The notes: generated by a model not told the origin, from the letters alone. DNA of 64,000 nucleotides from Pyrobaculum oguniense TE7 (GCA_000247545.1 CP003316.1:1459233-1523232), one strand, 5' to 3'. Shown: positions 24,681 through 33,119, numbered from the stretch's first letter. Made by a program: numbers and translations.

Positions 24681-26101
24681 AGCCCCGCCCCAACTACGGT
24701 ATTATATACATTGTCCACGAGCGACGTTGATAGCGGCGGGAGGAATAACAAGAGCGAAATCAACGCCGTAACTACAAGCGCTACAAGAGCCAAGTCGACA
24801 GGTCCCTTATCCTCGCGCCTGGGCGGCCCAAAGAAAACAACGCGGATGGTATTAAACGCGTATATGCCGGTCACTAGCAGAACCACAGCGTAGGGGATGT
24901 AGGCGAGGTACTCCGTCCCGAAGTACTTAGCGAAAGACACTGTGAGGGTTATCTCCGATATCATGCCCACAGACAGTATCCCGGCGAGGTTCAGAAAGCC
25001 AACTACGGCGGCGCCGGCTAGTTCAGGCCGCCAGCCGTAGAGGCCGCCCATTTTTTCCACGTCGCGGGTGTGTAGGTGCATAATGAAGTACCCGGCGGTC
25101 ATGAAGAGGACTGCCTTGCCGAGCCCGTGGCTGAGGTAGAGCAACGCGGCGGCGGTGTAGCCGAATGGGTTAAACAGCGCGACGCCTAGGAGCAGGTAGC
25201 CCATCTGGCTTACCGTAGAGTAGGCAAACAGCCTTTTCAGATCTTTTTGGAGGAAGGCCATCAACCCACCGTAAATAGCCGTGGCTATGGCGTAGTACAC
25301 CAGCCACCGGGTCCACCCAGCCTCTGGCAATACGTACATGGCCGTAGCCGCTATTAGGTACCCCCCTATTCCCACTAACACAGGTGACAAGAGAGCAGAC
25401 AGCGGCGTGGGAGCCTCGGCATGTACATAGGGAAGCCACATGTGGACGCCGAGGGCGGCCATTTTCACTAGGGAGCCCAGCAGTATTAACAAAAACGCCA
25501 CCGAGTCGGCGCCGAGGGGACCAGAATCGATCAACAACGGCACGTAGTAAACGCCTTTCAGATACAGTAGCACGAAACCTGCCAGCACTAGCAAAGCCCC
25601 TACGTGCGACCAGACGAGGTACATAATTGTAATCCTAACCCTGTCGCCGTAGCCGTAGTAGAGGATCTGGAACAGGGAGGCTATGAGCGCCACCTCAATA
25701 AACACATACACCATGATCAGATTAGCAGCGGCGAAAGCCCCCGCTAGGCCGCCTACGAAAAAGCCGTATGTGAGGTAGAAAATAGCCGTGTCTCCGCCAA
25801 GTTCGTGAGCTCTGTGTTCCATGTACGGCGAGGAATACAGAGCTACCAGCGCTCCCACTAACGCCACTGTGAAGATAAAGACGCCGTTGAATGGGATAAT
25901 CCTAAACGCCAAGAGATCGAACGTGTGGAAAGACCCCTCGCTGAGCGGATTACCCGAGAATACCACGTAGGCGGAAAGCGCCAAGAGCGGGATTAAAGCC
26001 CCTGCCGACAAGTAGCCGGCAAGATAAGACGACCTCTTAGCCAGTGGGTATGCCAGCAAAGACAGCGCCATTGGCAATAGGACAGAGGCTAGGATTATCA
26101 T
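24671..26101 (-). CDS. nuoM: NADH-quinone oxidoreductase-type subunit M
   Basis: 476 residues, about 14 helices. FIEVALIASLFQILYYGYGDR carries the functional Glu, KMAALGVHMWLPYVHAEAPTPLSALLSPVLVGIGGYL is the family core (Lys and His in the channel), and LFAYSTVSQMGYLLLG is the YSTxSQxGY motif. It is a proton-pumping subunit of the complex I membrane arm, overlapping nuoK by 4 bp. Confidence 0.94.
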   Translation of the reverse strand: MIILASVLLPMALSLLAYPLAKRSSYLAGYLSAGALIPLLALSAYVVFSGNPLSEGSFHTFDLLAFRIIPFNGVFIFTVALVGALVALYSSPYMEHRAHELGGDTAIFYLTYGFFVGGLAGAFAAANLIMVYVFIEVALIASLFQILYYGYGDRVRITIMYLVWSHVGALLVLAGFVLLYLKGVYYVPLLIDSGPLGADSVAFLLILLGSLVKMAALGVHMWLPYVHAEAPTPLSALLSPVLVGIGGYLIAATAMYVLPEAGWTRWLVYYAIATAIYGGLMAFLQKDLKRLFAYSTVSQMGYLLLGVALFNPFGYTAAALLYLSHGLGKAVLFMTAGYFIMHLHTRDVEKMGGLYGWRPELAGAAVVGFLNLAGILSVGMISEITLTVSFAKYFGTEYLAYIPYAVVLLVTGIYAFNTIRVVFFGPPRREDKGPVDLALVALVVTALISLLLFLPPLSTSLVDNVYNTVVGAGLWR

Positions 26102-26391
26102 GTCTCCCTCCCAGCGGTGATGGATGATACGTCTGTCTCGCCTGTCAACGCGTAGTTGCGGTAGATCAGCGCAGCGAGGATAGACGCCTCCGAAACTGAA
26201 ATCATGACAAGAATTAATACGCCGTAGAAGACCAGCGTGGGGTTGACGCTAGCCACTGCGGCAAGTGCGGCAAAGGCGCCCACGGTGATAAGCTCTAGGG
26301 AAATTAGAACCCTCACGAGGTTTCTAGTCACTGCAATGCTGTACAGGCCAAGCAGTATTAGAACCACACCTACGAAAATGGCGAGGGTCAT
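26098..26391 (-). CDS. nuoK: NADH-quinone oxidoreductase-type subunit K
   Basis: 97 residues with three membrane helices. LISLELITVGAFAALAAVAS contains the conserved membrane Glu, and VMISVSEASILAALIYRNY the second. The size matches the usual about 100 residues. Both ends overlap neighbouring nuo genes by 4 bp (ATGA), indicating tight translational coupling. Confidence 0.92.
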   Translation of the reverse strand: MTLAIFVGVVLILLGLYSIAVTRNLVRVLISLELITVGAFAALAAVASVNPTLVFYGVLILVMISVSEASILAALIYRNYALTGETDVSSITAGRET

Positions 26392-26828
26392 GTCCTCCTC
26401 GCCACTTCTATTCCGACAACTAACGAAACTGCTGCGACGCCTAGGAGCATAATCACAATAGAAAGGAGGTCTCCGGTCTGCACCAACGCCGGTGCAGTGG
26501 GAGGCGCATAGAAGGCCAAAACGCCGAGGATTGCCGCGAAGAGGAAAACCAAGGTCGTTGCAAGGACGTATCTCCCACTTCTCCTCTGGGCGCCGCCGTA
26601 CATGGCGGCTGTCATGATAACCAGCAACATAACTGCCCCTATGTATATTACAAATAGTAGAAAAGCCGGGGCAAATTGCATTATGTATATGTAATAGGCG
26701 CCTACCGCCCCCGCCGCGGCCGCCAAGCTGGCAGCCGAATACACGTTATCCTTAGAGTAAACGGTCAAAACACCGAAAAACAACGTGGCCAAGAGGAGGA
26801 TTTCACCTATCATAACGTCTAGGTACAT
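26388..26828 (-). CDS. nuoJ: NADH-quinone oxidoreductase-type subunit J
   Basis: 146 residues, five hydrophobic helices. AFLLFVIYIGAVMLLVIMTAAMYGG matches the family core around the pi-bulge region of TMH3. Separated from nuoI by about 70 bp, the only real gap in the operon; no convincing TATA was found there. Confidence 0.88.
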   Translation of the reverse strand: MYLDVMIGEILLLATLFFGVLTVYSKDNVYSAASLAAAAGAVGAYYIYIMQFAPAFLLFVIYIGAVMLLVIMTAAMYGGAQRRSGRYVLATTLVFLFAAILGVLAFYAPPTAPALVQTGDLLSIVIMLLGVAAVSLVVGIEVARRT

Positions 26829-26897
26829 GGCCTTATTAAAGCATTATCACTGTGTTAAGGCTATGTACTAAAAGGTTAATTATAGAATACTGAAAAA

Positions 26898-27365
26898 CTA
26901 ATCGACCTTAACTTTTTTCGGGACTCCGCCAGCGTATTTAATGGCGACCTTTACATATTTGTACGGTTCTTGCACCTTCGGGGGCTCTCTTTCCATGTCG
27001 GGAGTATATATCATCTCTTTGTAGTCATACCAAGCTAGCTCCTTGATCCCGGTGCCGTAGAGGGCGTCAGTGGGACACACGTCAATACAGAAGTGGCACA
27101 TAATGCAACGGCCGTAGTCTATGCCGGGGTATCTCTTGTTGTTAGGGGCCAGATACATCTTGATGGCGTTTGTGGGGCATATACGGGCGCACAGCATACA
27201 CGACGTGCACTTCTCAGTCCATAGGCCAATCCAGCCGCGCATCCTCACGTACTCAAGCTTCTCGTAGGGGTAGTATATAGTAATGCGCTCCGGCTTGGCG
27301 AAATTCTTCGCCGCAACCGCCATGGCGTCTACAGTAGCCTTTATAATCTTGCTCACCCCCATCAT
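26898..27365 (-). CDS. nuoI: NADH-quinone oxidoreductase-type subunit I (2x[4Fe-4S])
   Basis: 155 residues from the ATG at 27365, which overlaps the nuoH stop; longer upstream readings lie inside nuoH. Two ferredoxin motifs are complete: CTSCMLCARICP and CIMCHFCIDVCP. It carries the N6a/N6b-type clusters linking the peripheral donor to the quinone site. No nuoE/F/G are present in this window, as in archaeal 11-subunit complexes that accept electrons from ferredoxin or another donor. Confidence 0.95.
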   Translation of the reverse strand: MMGVSKIIKATVDAMAVAAKNFAKPERITIYYPYEKLEYVRMRGWIGLWTEKCTSCMLCARICPTNAIKMYLAPNNKRYPGIDYGRCIMCHFCIDVCPTDALYGTGIKELAWYDYKEMIYTPDMEREPPKVQEPYKYVKVAIKYAGGVPKKVKVD

Positions 27366-28414
27366 GGCGCCACCCCCACAAGCCTCAGTACTACGGACCA
27401 CACCACTCCGGCCATGCCTAGGAGCAAGAGACCCCGCCAGCCGAGCGCTAGGGTGTGGTCAAGCCTCAGCACGGGCATCGCGGCTCTCAAAAAGGCGAAG
27501 AAAAACATGAGGGCGGCTACCTTTACATATACCCATATTGCCAATATCAAATTGCCAATAATATCCTGGGGCCATGGGCCTGCCGAAAAGCCTGGGAGGG
27601 CCCACCCGCCGAGGAAGAGCAGAGATGCGAGGAATGAGTAGGAGAAGGTGGCGTAGTAGGTGCCGCCGGCGAAGGATAGGACGAGAAATATCCCACCGTA
27701 GTCGCTGTAAGGCCCCGTAGCCACATCCCCCTCGTAGTCGGCGATTTCGAAGGGAAATCTAGCTGTGGCCATGGCAGTGGCAATTATGAAGACTAGGAAG
27801 GCGAGGGGGTTCCACAAGGCGCCCACAAGCAGGCTCTGCTTATTCACAATCTCCAGCGGGTTCAACGTGCCGTACAGCACCGCCATGGCCAAGAAGGAGA
27901 GTATAAGAGGAAGCTCGTAGGCGGCTACCAGAAGGGCCTCGCGCGCAGCGCCTATGTAGGCGAATTTGTTATTCGCAGACCAGCCTATGATGACCACAGA
28001 TATGGACACCAGGAGGAGAACTACGAGAGAAAAGACAAGGCCGTAGGGCAAAAGAGTGGGGTCTTTTATAAGTCTAAGTTCGGGAGTCAGCGGGAGGAGT
28101 AGCGAGGCGCCGAAGGCGAGCGTTACAAAGAGCGGCGGGCCCCAGACAAATAGCACCCTGTGCGCCCCGCGGGGCACAATCGGCTCGCTTATTATGAACT
28201 TGAAGGCGTCTGCCAGAAGTTGCAGATACCCCCCAGACCATGGCGACACGTGATACGGCCCAACCCTCATCTGAACTCTCGCAGCCGCCTTCCTCTCAAA
28301 CCAAACTACCGTCAATAAGACGCCCCCCGACAGCGCGAACATCAATAGGAAAAACCAAAGACGAGGAGAGAGAGCTATAGACCACCAATCCATATCCACT
28401 AGGTTACTTGCCAT
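27362..28414 (-). CDS. nuoH: NADH-quinone oxidoreductase-type subunit H
   Basis: 350 residues from ATG 28414, about eight helices. ERKAAARVQMRVGPYHV is the conserved quinone-chamber loop motif, and FPFEIADYEGDVATGPYSDYGG holds the acidic residues that couple quinone chemistry to the pump. First gene of the operon here; nuoA-D are not in the window. The TATA of the divergent binding-protein relic overlaps the nuoH start. A minus-strand gttatacac near 28446-28454 could give nuoH a short leader. Confidence 0.94.
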   Translation of the reverse strand: MASNLVDMDWWSIALSPRLWFFLLMFALSGGVLLTVVWFERKAAARVQMRVGPYHVSPWSGGYLQLLADAFKFIISEPIVPRGAHRVLFVWGPPLFVTLAFGASLLLPLTPELRLIKDPTLLPYGLVFSLVVLLLVSISVVIIGWSANNKFAYIGAAREALLVAAYELPLILSFLAMAVLYGTLNPLEIVNKQSLLVGALWNPLAFLVFIIATAMATARFPFEIADYEGDVATGPYSDYGGIFLVLSFAGGTYYATFSYSFLASLLFLGGWALPGFSAGPWPQDIIGNLILAIWVYVKVAALMFFFAFLRAAMPVLRLDHTLALGWRGLLLLGMAGVVWSVVLRLVGVAP

Positions 28415-28436
28415 TTTAATATGTTAACTGGGCGTC

Positions 28437-28907
28437 TTGGAGAAGTGTATAACAACTAGCAATTACCTCTCCCCCGTGAAACCAAGTGCTGTGCTGGGGT
28501 TAGCTGCCACATTGGTTGTAGTAGCGGCGCTCATCTGGCTCATCGTATCGTCGCCTAAGGCCGAGCCCGGCACGACCCAGCAGACCGGCGGGGCGCCCTC
28601 TGCCAACACACAGCCTATGCAACAGACTACGTCTTCTTCTCCCCAGACCTCTACGCCTGTGCGCTACATCGTATACATGGCTACTACCACTAGCGTGAAG
28701 GACACGGGGCTTCTCGACGTGTTGATCCCGGATTTCGAGAAGTGGGCAAGGGCAAGGGGCTACGACGTGGAGGTGCGCTACACGGCGGTGGGCACCGGCC
28801 AAGCGCTTCAAATGGCGCAGAGAGGCGATGTCGATGTGATAATAGTCCACGCCCCATCGCTTGAGGCTCAGTACTCGAAGAACGGGACTCTGAAATGCAG
28901 AGTGTAG
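28437..28907 (+). pseudogene. Tungstate-type ABC substrate-binding protein, truncated
   Basis: TTG 28437, with a TATA ttttaata (28413-28420). The 156-residue product has a membrane/lipoprotein-like helix (about 18-40), a Ser/Thr/Gln linker, then the first part of a TupA-like domain: MATTTSVKDTGLLDVLIPDF, TAVGTGQALQMAQRGDVDVIIVHAPSLEAQY. It stops soon after KNG, whereas family members continue for about 150-200 residues more, so the second lobe of the oxyanion site is lost. No permease or ATPase genes follow. Likely the stub left by a deletion ending near the tRNA gene. Confidence 0.75.
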
Positions 28908-29088
28908 CTACCCTTTACGAGCTAATAGACGGCGCACTGAGACCCGTAAGCCGACCCTAGGCCCACCTCGTCACAGCCATTTGCTCGCGGTAGTGTAGCC
29001 GTCTTAGTCGCGGCGTCGATCTGCATCGAATTTCTGCACTACACATAATAGCCGCGAAAAATTTAAAAACAGTAACCTACGTATAGTC
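28908..29088. other. Gap between binding-protein relic and tRNA-Glu
   Basis: No gene seen. A short frame continuing from the truncated protein (TLYELIDGALRPVSRP) may be residual coding sequence. The tRNA promoter TATA tttaaaaac is at 29062-29070. Confidence 0.4.
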
Positions 29089-29201
29089 GCCCCGGGCGTA
29101 GGGGAGCCGTGGCTTGCCGGCCACTCCAACCGGTAGTCTAGCCCGGTCAAGGATGCGGGCCTCTCGAGCCCGTGACCCGGGTTCAAATCCCGGCCGGGGC
29201 A
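29089..29201 (+). tRNA. tRNA-Glu(CTC) with an acceptor-stem intron
   Basis: The mature tRNA is built from GCC at 29089-29091 plus 29130-29201: 7-bp acceptor GCCCCGG/CCGGGGC, D arm GTCT/GGAT, anticodon stem CGGGC/GCCCG with loop CTCTCGA (anticodon CTC), T arm CCGGG-TTCAAAT-CCCGG, discriminator A, no encoded CCA. About 38 nt of extra sequence interrupts the 5' acceptor strand; because CCGG occurs at both ends, the splice point can lie anywhere between positions 3/4 and 7/8. A relaxed bulge-helix-bulge fits best at position 3/4. Such non-canonical introns are characteristic of Thermoproteales. Confidence 0.88.
29092..29129 (+). other. Non-canonical intron of tRNA-Glu
   Basis: The 38-nt insert contains an internal stem-loop (GTGG...CCAC and GGAG...CTCC). 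Exact ends may shift by up to 4 nt because of the repeated CCGG. Removal by the archaeal splicing endonuclease is inferred. Confidence 0.7.
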
Positions 29202-29312
29202 TTAATTATTGTATTATCACTTCGCAACAAGTCTGGGCAAAACTTCGGTTAGAGTACTGTAGAGGAGGTACGGAGATGTGAAAAATTTAACCTAGATATT
29301 GAACTGCATGTC

Positions 29313-30116
29313 ATGAAGGTAATTACGAAGTATCTGGAGGGGGCACCTCTCTTGACTACCTACGTCATTGAGGTTGGCGGTTTCAAGGTAGTGGTTGATC
29401 CGGGTCCTGCGTCTCTCCACCAGCCGATGGAGGTAGATGCTGTTCTATGTACTCACCTCCACCTGGATCACTGCGGCTCGGCGGGGCATTTGGGGAGGCC
29501 TGTATACGTGCACGAGAGGTACGTAAGGCACGTGGTTGATCCGTCGAAGCTCTACGAGTCTAGCCGGGCCGTATTGGGCATTTTCGCCGAGAAGTTCGGC
29601 CGGCCTCTTCCCAACGAGCGCGCCGTAGGGGTGGCGGACGGGGCTAGGCTTTTCCACGCCTTCGACGTGTACTACACCCCCGGCCACGCGCCGCACCACA
29701 TTATGTACTTCTTCCGAGACCAGAAAGTACTATTTGCAGGAGATGGGGCCGGCGTCTACATCCCTGAGCTGGGCGTTGTGATCCCAACAACGCCCCCGCC
29801 GTTTAGGCTAGACATGTATCTGCAGTCCTTGGAGAGGGTAAAGGCTCTCGGCGCTGAGGTTGTGTGCTTCCCCCACTACTCCTGCACAAGAGACGTCGAC
29901 GTGGTGGATAGACACGTGGAGCAGGTTAAGGCGTGGGTAGAGGCGCTGGGCGGGAATTTAGACAAGACCGCTGACGAGGCGCTTAGGGAGCTGGCCCGTG
30001 TTGATCCAAACGTGGAGAGGGTACTTGCCGTGGGTGGGCTCTACCTGGAGTTCTACCTTAGGTTCAGCGTGTTGGGCTTTATGGAGTATTTAAAGGCTCA
30101 GAGGGCCTCCTCGTAG
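29313..30116 (+). CDS. Metallo-beta-lactamase fold hydrolase, 267 aa
   Basis: ATG 29313, preceded by a TATA gaaaaattt near 29280-29288. The motif CTHLHLDHCG gives the zinc ligands, with YTPGHAPHH, FAGDGAG and CFPHYS as further ligands, an atypical last His context. A C-terminal extension of about 60 residues (helical) follows the hydrolase core. Related archaeal proteins are annotated as generic MBL hydrolases; substrate unknown. It converges on gatA with a 19-bp overlap. Confidence 0.83.
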   Translation: MKVITKYLEGAPLLTTYVIEVGGFKVVVDPGPASLHQPMEVDAVLCTHLHLDHCGSAGHLGRPVYVHERYVRHVVDPSKLYESSRAVLGIFAEKFGRPLPNERAVGVADGARLFHAFDVYYTPGHAPHHIMYFFRDQKVLFAGDGAGVYIPELGVVIPTTPPPFRLDMYLQSLERVKALGAEVVCFPHYSCTRDVDVVDRHVEQVKAWVEALGGNLDKTADEALRELARVDPNVERVLAVGGLYLEFYLRFSVLGFMEYLKAQRASS

Positions 30117-31303
30117 GCCTTGGCTATTGAGAGGAGGACGTCTTCGTCGCGTGCGGCTATTTGCAGGCCGACGGGGAGGTCGGAGGCCGGCGCAGGTACC
30201 GATATGGCTGGGTGCCCCGTCAGGTTGAAGAGCTCCGTGTAGGCCAGTAGCCTCCCCCTAACATCTAATTTGCCCGCCTCTTCAATAGCCAGCGCCTCGG
30301 CGGCCGTCGTGGGCGTCACCACCACGTCGTATTTCTTGAACAGCGACTCGAAAAACCTCGTAGCCTCCTCTTTTACCCGCTTCGCAGTTATGTACGCCAC
30401 GGCGGGGAGGGCGGCGCCGGCGCTGAGAAGGGCCGCCACGTCGCGCCCCATGTGCTCCGCCGCACTTCTTAGGTAGTGGTAATAATTCGCCGCGGCTTCT
30501 GAGAGGAGGATGGCAGCCCGGGCCGCCCCGTACTTCCCTGCGTCTATGAATACCTCGTCCCGAATCCCGCCGATGGACTCAAGTACTGAGACGGCCTTCC
30601 AAAACGCCTTGTCTACGTGTTTCGTGTTCTCCGCCACGCCCATCAACACGGCGAATCTAAACCTCTTCATCTGGGGTAGCTCCGCGGGGCCCCACCCAGC
30701 CGCCGACAAGATGTGCACAAGCTCCTTGACCGTCCTTGTTATGAAGCCGACGTGGTCGAGGCTCTGCGCCAGGGGTAGCACCCCCTCAGTCGGTATTTTG
30801 CCGTACGGCGGCTTGTAGCCAACTACCCCACACAGCGCCGCGGGGATCCTCACGGAGCCTCCCGTGTCTGTACCTACCCCGAGATCCGCAACGCCAATTG
30901 CCACCGCCCCTGCGCTCCCGCCGCTGGAGCCTCCAGTAATCCGCGAAGGGTCGTGTGGGTTCCTCGTGGGGCCGTAGTGGGGGTTGATGTTCGTGGCGCC
31001 TAGAGCCAGCTCGTGCATATTCGTCTTGCCGATGACCACCGCCCCCTCGGCTATGAGGCGCCTCACCACAGGCGCCGTTCTGTCGGCCATCCTCCTCATG
31101 TACGGAGCGCCGTTTGTAATAGGCATCCCCGCCACTTCTATGTTGTCCTTTACGGCGACGACAAGGCCGCAAAGAGCCCCACAACGCCCAGCTCTCTTAA
31201 CGGCCTCCAGCTCCGCCGGGGCGTTTTCATTTAAGTATATGAAATAGTTCAGATCAGCCCGCCGTTTTGCCTCCTCCAGCCTCTTGGACAAATCCGTGTT
31301 CAT
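30098..31303 (-). CDS. gatA: Amidase, Glu-tRNA(Gln) amidotransferase subunit A type
   Basis: 401 residues from ATG 31303. The amidase signature is complete with the Ser-cisSer-Lys triad: VAVKDNIEV (Lys52), TGGSSGGSAGA (Ser126) and TDTGGSVRIPAALCGVVGYKP (Ser150). In GatCAB this subunit releases ammonia from Gln for Glu-tRNA(Gln) or Asp-tRNA(Asn) transamidation. It is shorter than bacterial GatA (about 480), so a stand-alone amidase is possible. Its ATG overlaps the stop of a 35-residue gene that may be a minimal GatC. gatB is not in the window. Confidence 0.82.
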   Translation of the reverse strand: MNTDLSKRLEEAKRRADLNYFIYLNENAPAELEAVKRAGRCGALCGLVVAVKDNIEVAGMPITNGAPYMRRMADRTAPVVRRLIAEGAVVIGKTNMHELALGATNINPHYGPTRNPHDPSRITGGSSGGSAGAVAIGVADLGVGTDTGGSVRIPAALCGVVGYKPPYGKIPTEGVLPLAQSLDHVGFITRTVKELVHILSAAGWGPAELPQMKRFRFAVLMGVAENTKHVDKAFWKAVSVLESIGGIRDEVFIDAGKYGAARAAILLSEAAANYYHYLRSAAEHMGRDVAALLSAGAALPAVAYITAKRVKEEATRFFESLFKKYDVVVTPTTAAEALAIEEAGKLDVRGRLLAYTELFNLTGHPAISVPAPASDLPVGLQIAARDEDVLLSIAKAYEEAL

Positions 31304-31407
31304 AGAAGTTGCAATCGCTTCAAGATTGACTCCACTAGCTGTTTTACCTCGTCCACATCTCTAGCCGGGATGCTCAGCTCACGGAGAAGCGCGTCGACGT
31401 ATTCCAT
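31300..31407 (-). CDS. 35-residue helical mini-protein, candidate minimal GatC
   Basis: ATG 31407 lies about 24 nt from the minus-strand TATA gttttaaga (31427-31435), and the stop overlaps the ATG of gatA (ATGA), which is strong evidence for a coupled first gene. The peptide begins MEYVDALLREL and ends VKQLVESILKRLQLL, likely two amphipathic helices. Its position directly before gatA is that of gatC, but GatC is normally about 95 residues and sequence support is weak at this length. Confidence 0.6.
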   Translation of the reverse strand: MEYVDALLRELSIPARDVDEVKQLVESILKRLQLL

Positions 31408-31439
31408 AAGCAGTGTTTTCAACACATCTTAAAACTATA

Positions 31440-32042
31440 ATGGTTTTATACATCCACGATAATTGCGCCGTGCTAGACGTGAGGAATCTCTACAACGAAC
31501 TGCGGGAATACGAGTCTGTAAAAGACGAGGTAGTCCAGACCTCCATCAAGGTGGCGAGGCTGTCGAAGGCTGTCGTCTACTCCGTAATCCGCAAAGACTT
31601 TGAGGCGGCTGAGAAGGCCCTCCGCGAGATGAACCAGACAGCGGCTAAGCTAAAGGAGCTAATAGCCAAGTGGCCCATGTTCTACGGAAGCGCCACCACC
31701 GGCCTCCAGGAATACGTCGAGGCCAACGTCCTCTACTACTTCATGAAAGAGGGGAAGCTCCCCCCGCGCGAGGAGCTCGGAGTAGACGTGTACGTCTACC
31801 TAATGGGCGTCGCCGACGTGGCGGGGGAGTTGGGTAGGTCGGCCACAGAGGAGCTCTTGAGGAAGAACATAGAAGCGGCGAAGAGGTTGAAAGAGGTCGT
31901 GGAGAGGCTCTACCTGGACCTCCTGTCCCTAGAGCCGAGGGACTTCGAGCTCAGGAAAAAGGTCGACTACGTGGGCTCCCAGGCCAACTGGATATCCGAG
32001 AAGCTGTTCTACGCCACCACTTGCCGGAGGGAAGAAGCCTAG
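31440..32042 (+). CDS. Translin family protein
   Basis: 200 residues if started at ATG 31440. A GTG at 31470, placed 24 nt from the TATA-like ttttatac at 31444-31451, is an alternative that would remove ten residues. The all-helical sequence matches the translin fold (LREYESVKDEVVQTSIKVARLSKAVVYSVI; ATTGLQEYVEANVLYYFM; GVADVAGELGRSATEELLRKN). Archaeal translin binds RNA or DNA, and relatives of TRAX act in tRNA processing. Acidic catalytic residues of TRAX are not obvious. Converges on the presenilin-like gene with a 4-bp overlap. Confidence 0.82.
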   Translation: MVLYIHDNCAVLDVRNLYNELREYESVKDEVVQTSIKVARLSKAVVYSVIRKDFEAAEKALREMNQTAAKLKELIAKWPMFYGSATTGLQEYVEANVLYYFMKEGKLPPREELGVDVYVYLMGVADVAGELGRSATEELLRKNIEAAKRLKEVVERLYLDLLSLEPRDFELRKKVDYVGSQANWISEKLFYATTCRREEA

Positions 32043-32893
32043 GCCAGCCAAGCCGCGGCGATGAGGGGTAGCAACATTAGCATTGGCAACGGCAAAGCGG
32101 GGCCGTAGCCCCAGCGCCTTAGAAATACCCGCACAGTTAGTCTCAGTCCTACGTAGATAAGGGCGGCCCCCGCCACTAGGGCTAGTAGGGCTACGAAGCC
32201 GTAGGTGTAGAGGCGTACAGTAATGTAAGTGAGCGCCATGGCATACACCACGAAATCTCCCACTCCTAGCGACATGGCCTTCAATCTCACAACAAAGCCA
32301 AATAGGGGCGTATCCCCCCTTGCCGGGACACCACCCCCTGCGGCTTCTTTAGACTTACGTATAAGACTCCCCAAAAGCCCCCTTGTCACCATTAAGTAGT
32401 CGTACACCGGCAAGGCGACGAGCAACGCCACTACGGTCATCTCGGGCAGAAGCTGGACCATCATGGCGCCGGCGAGGCTTCCCAAAAAGCCGAGGAGGAG
32501 GTCCCCCCTCCTCTTGTGTATAGCGGCCACAGTTAAAAAGCCGACGAGGAGCGACGCCCACATAAGCTTGACGGCGACATCCTCGTTAAGCAGGCCCGAC
32601 CAGTAGTACAGGATGGTGTAGAACTGGACTACCCCCACAGCTAGGACAAACCATATAAAGTAGAGGAGGAGGTTGAGCCACTTCCTCCTCGTAAAGAATA
32701 TGTAAATAATGGCGGTGGCGGCTACCAGCACCGTGAAAAACACGGCTAGGTTGTAGACGGTGGCTCCTACGTCCTCGGCGCGGACATATGGGGCGGCGTC
32801 TAGAGGCAACGGCTCCACGTTTCTGACGAAAAACAGCGGTGCAGTCCCAATCAACACTGCTACTACCACTAGTAGCAGAGCTATAATCACCAC
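32039..32893 (-). CDS. Presenilin/signal-peptide-peptidase-like intramembrane aspartyl protease
   Basis: 284 residues, nine predicted helices. The three diagnostic motifs are in place and order: LPVYDYLMV (YD, Asp165) in helix 6, LGVGDF (GxGD, Asp213) in helix 7 and GPALPLP (PAL, about 265-268) in helix 9. Between helices 6 and 7 is a soluble loop of about 30 residues. These enzymes cleave transmembrane segments within the membrane. Archaeal targets are unknown, although remnant signal peptides are plausible. Confidence 0.85.
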   Translation of the reverse strand: MVIIALLLVVVAVLIGTAPLFFVRNVEPLPLDAAPYVRAEDVGATVYNLAVFFTVLVAATAIIYIFFTRRKWLNLLLYFIWFVLAVGVVQFYTILYYWSGLLNEDVAVKLMWASLLVGFLTVAAIHKRRGDLLLGFLGSLAGAMMVQLLPEMTVVALLVALPVYDYLMVTRGLLGSLIRKSKEAAGGGVPARGDTPLFGFVVRLKAMSLGVGDFVVYAMALTYITVRLYTYGFVALLALVAGAALIYVGLRLTVRVFLRRWGYGPALPLPMLMLLPLIAAAWLA

Positions 32894-32972
32894 CGAAGTA
32901 GAACCTATCTGGCAATTAAATATGTTTCACGTCGCTACGCAAAAATTTTTTAAGCTGGACACTCGGCAGGGC

Positions 32973-33119
32973 ATGAAGTCGGCGGCAGAAAAACTCGGCC
33001 CCTTGGCTAAACTCCTTGAAGACTTAGGCATAAACCCATACGCCCCTGCAAACCTGATATTGGCAAGGCTATTCATCATAGCGCCCAAGCTTGCGAGGAG
33101 GCTGGCAGACGCGTCTTAG
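32973..33119 (+). CDS. Small basic helical protein, 48 aa
   Basis: The TATA ttttttaag (32946-32953) is centred 24 nt before ATG 32973, favouring it over ATG 32922. The peptide has helices KSAAEKLGPLAKLLEDLG and ANLILARLFIIAPKLARRLADAS; the second is amphipathic and basic and might lie on a membrane. No family is recognised. Confidence 0.5.
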   Translation: MKSAAEKLGPLAKLLEDLGINPYAPANLILARLFIIAPKLARRLADAS

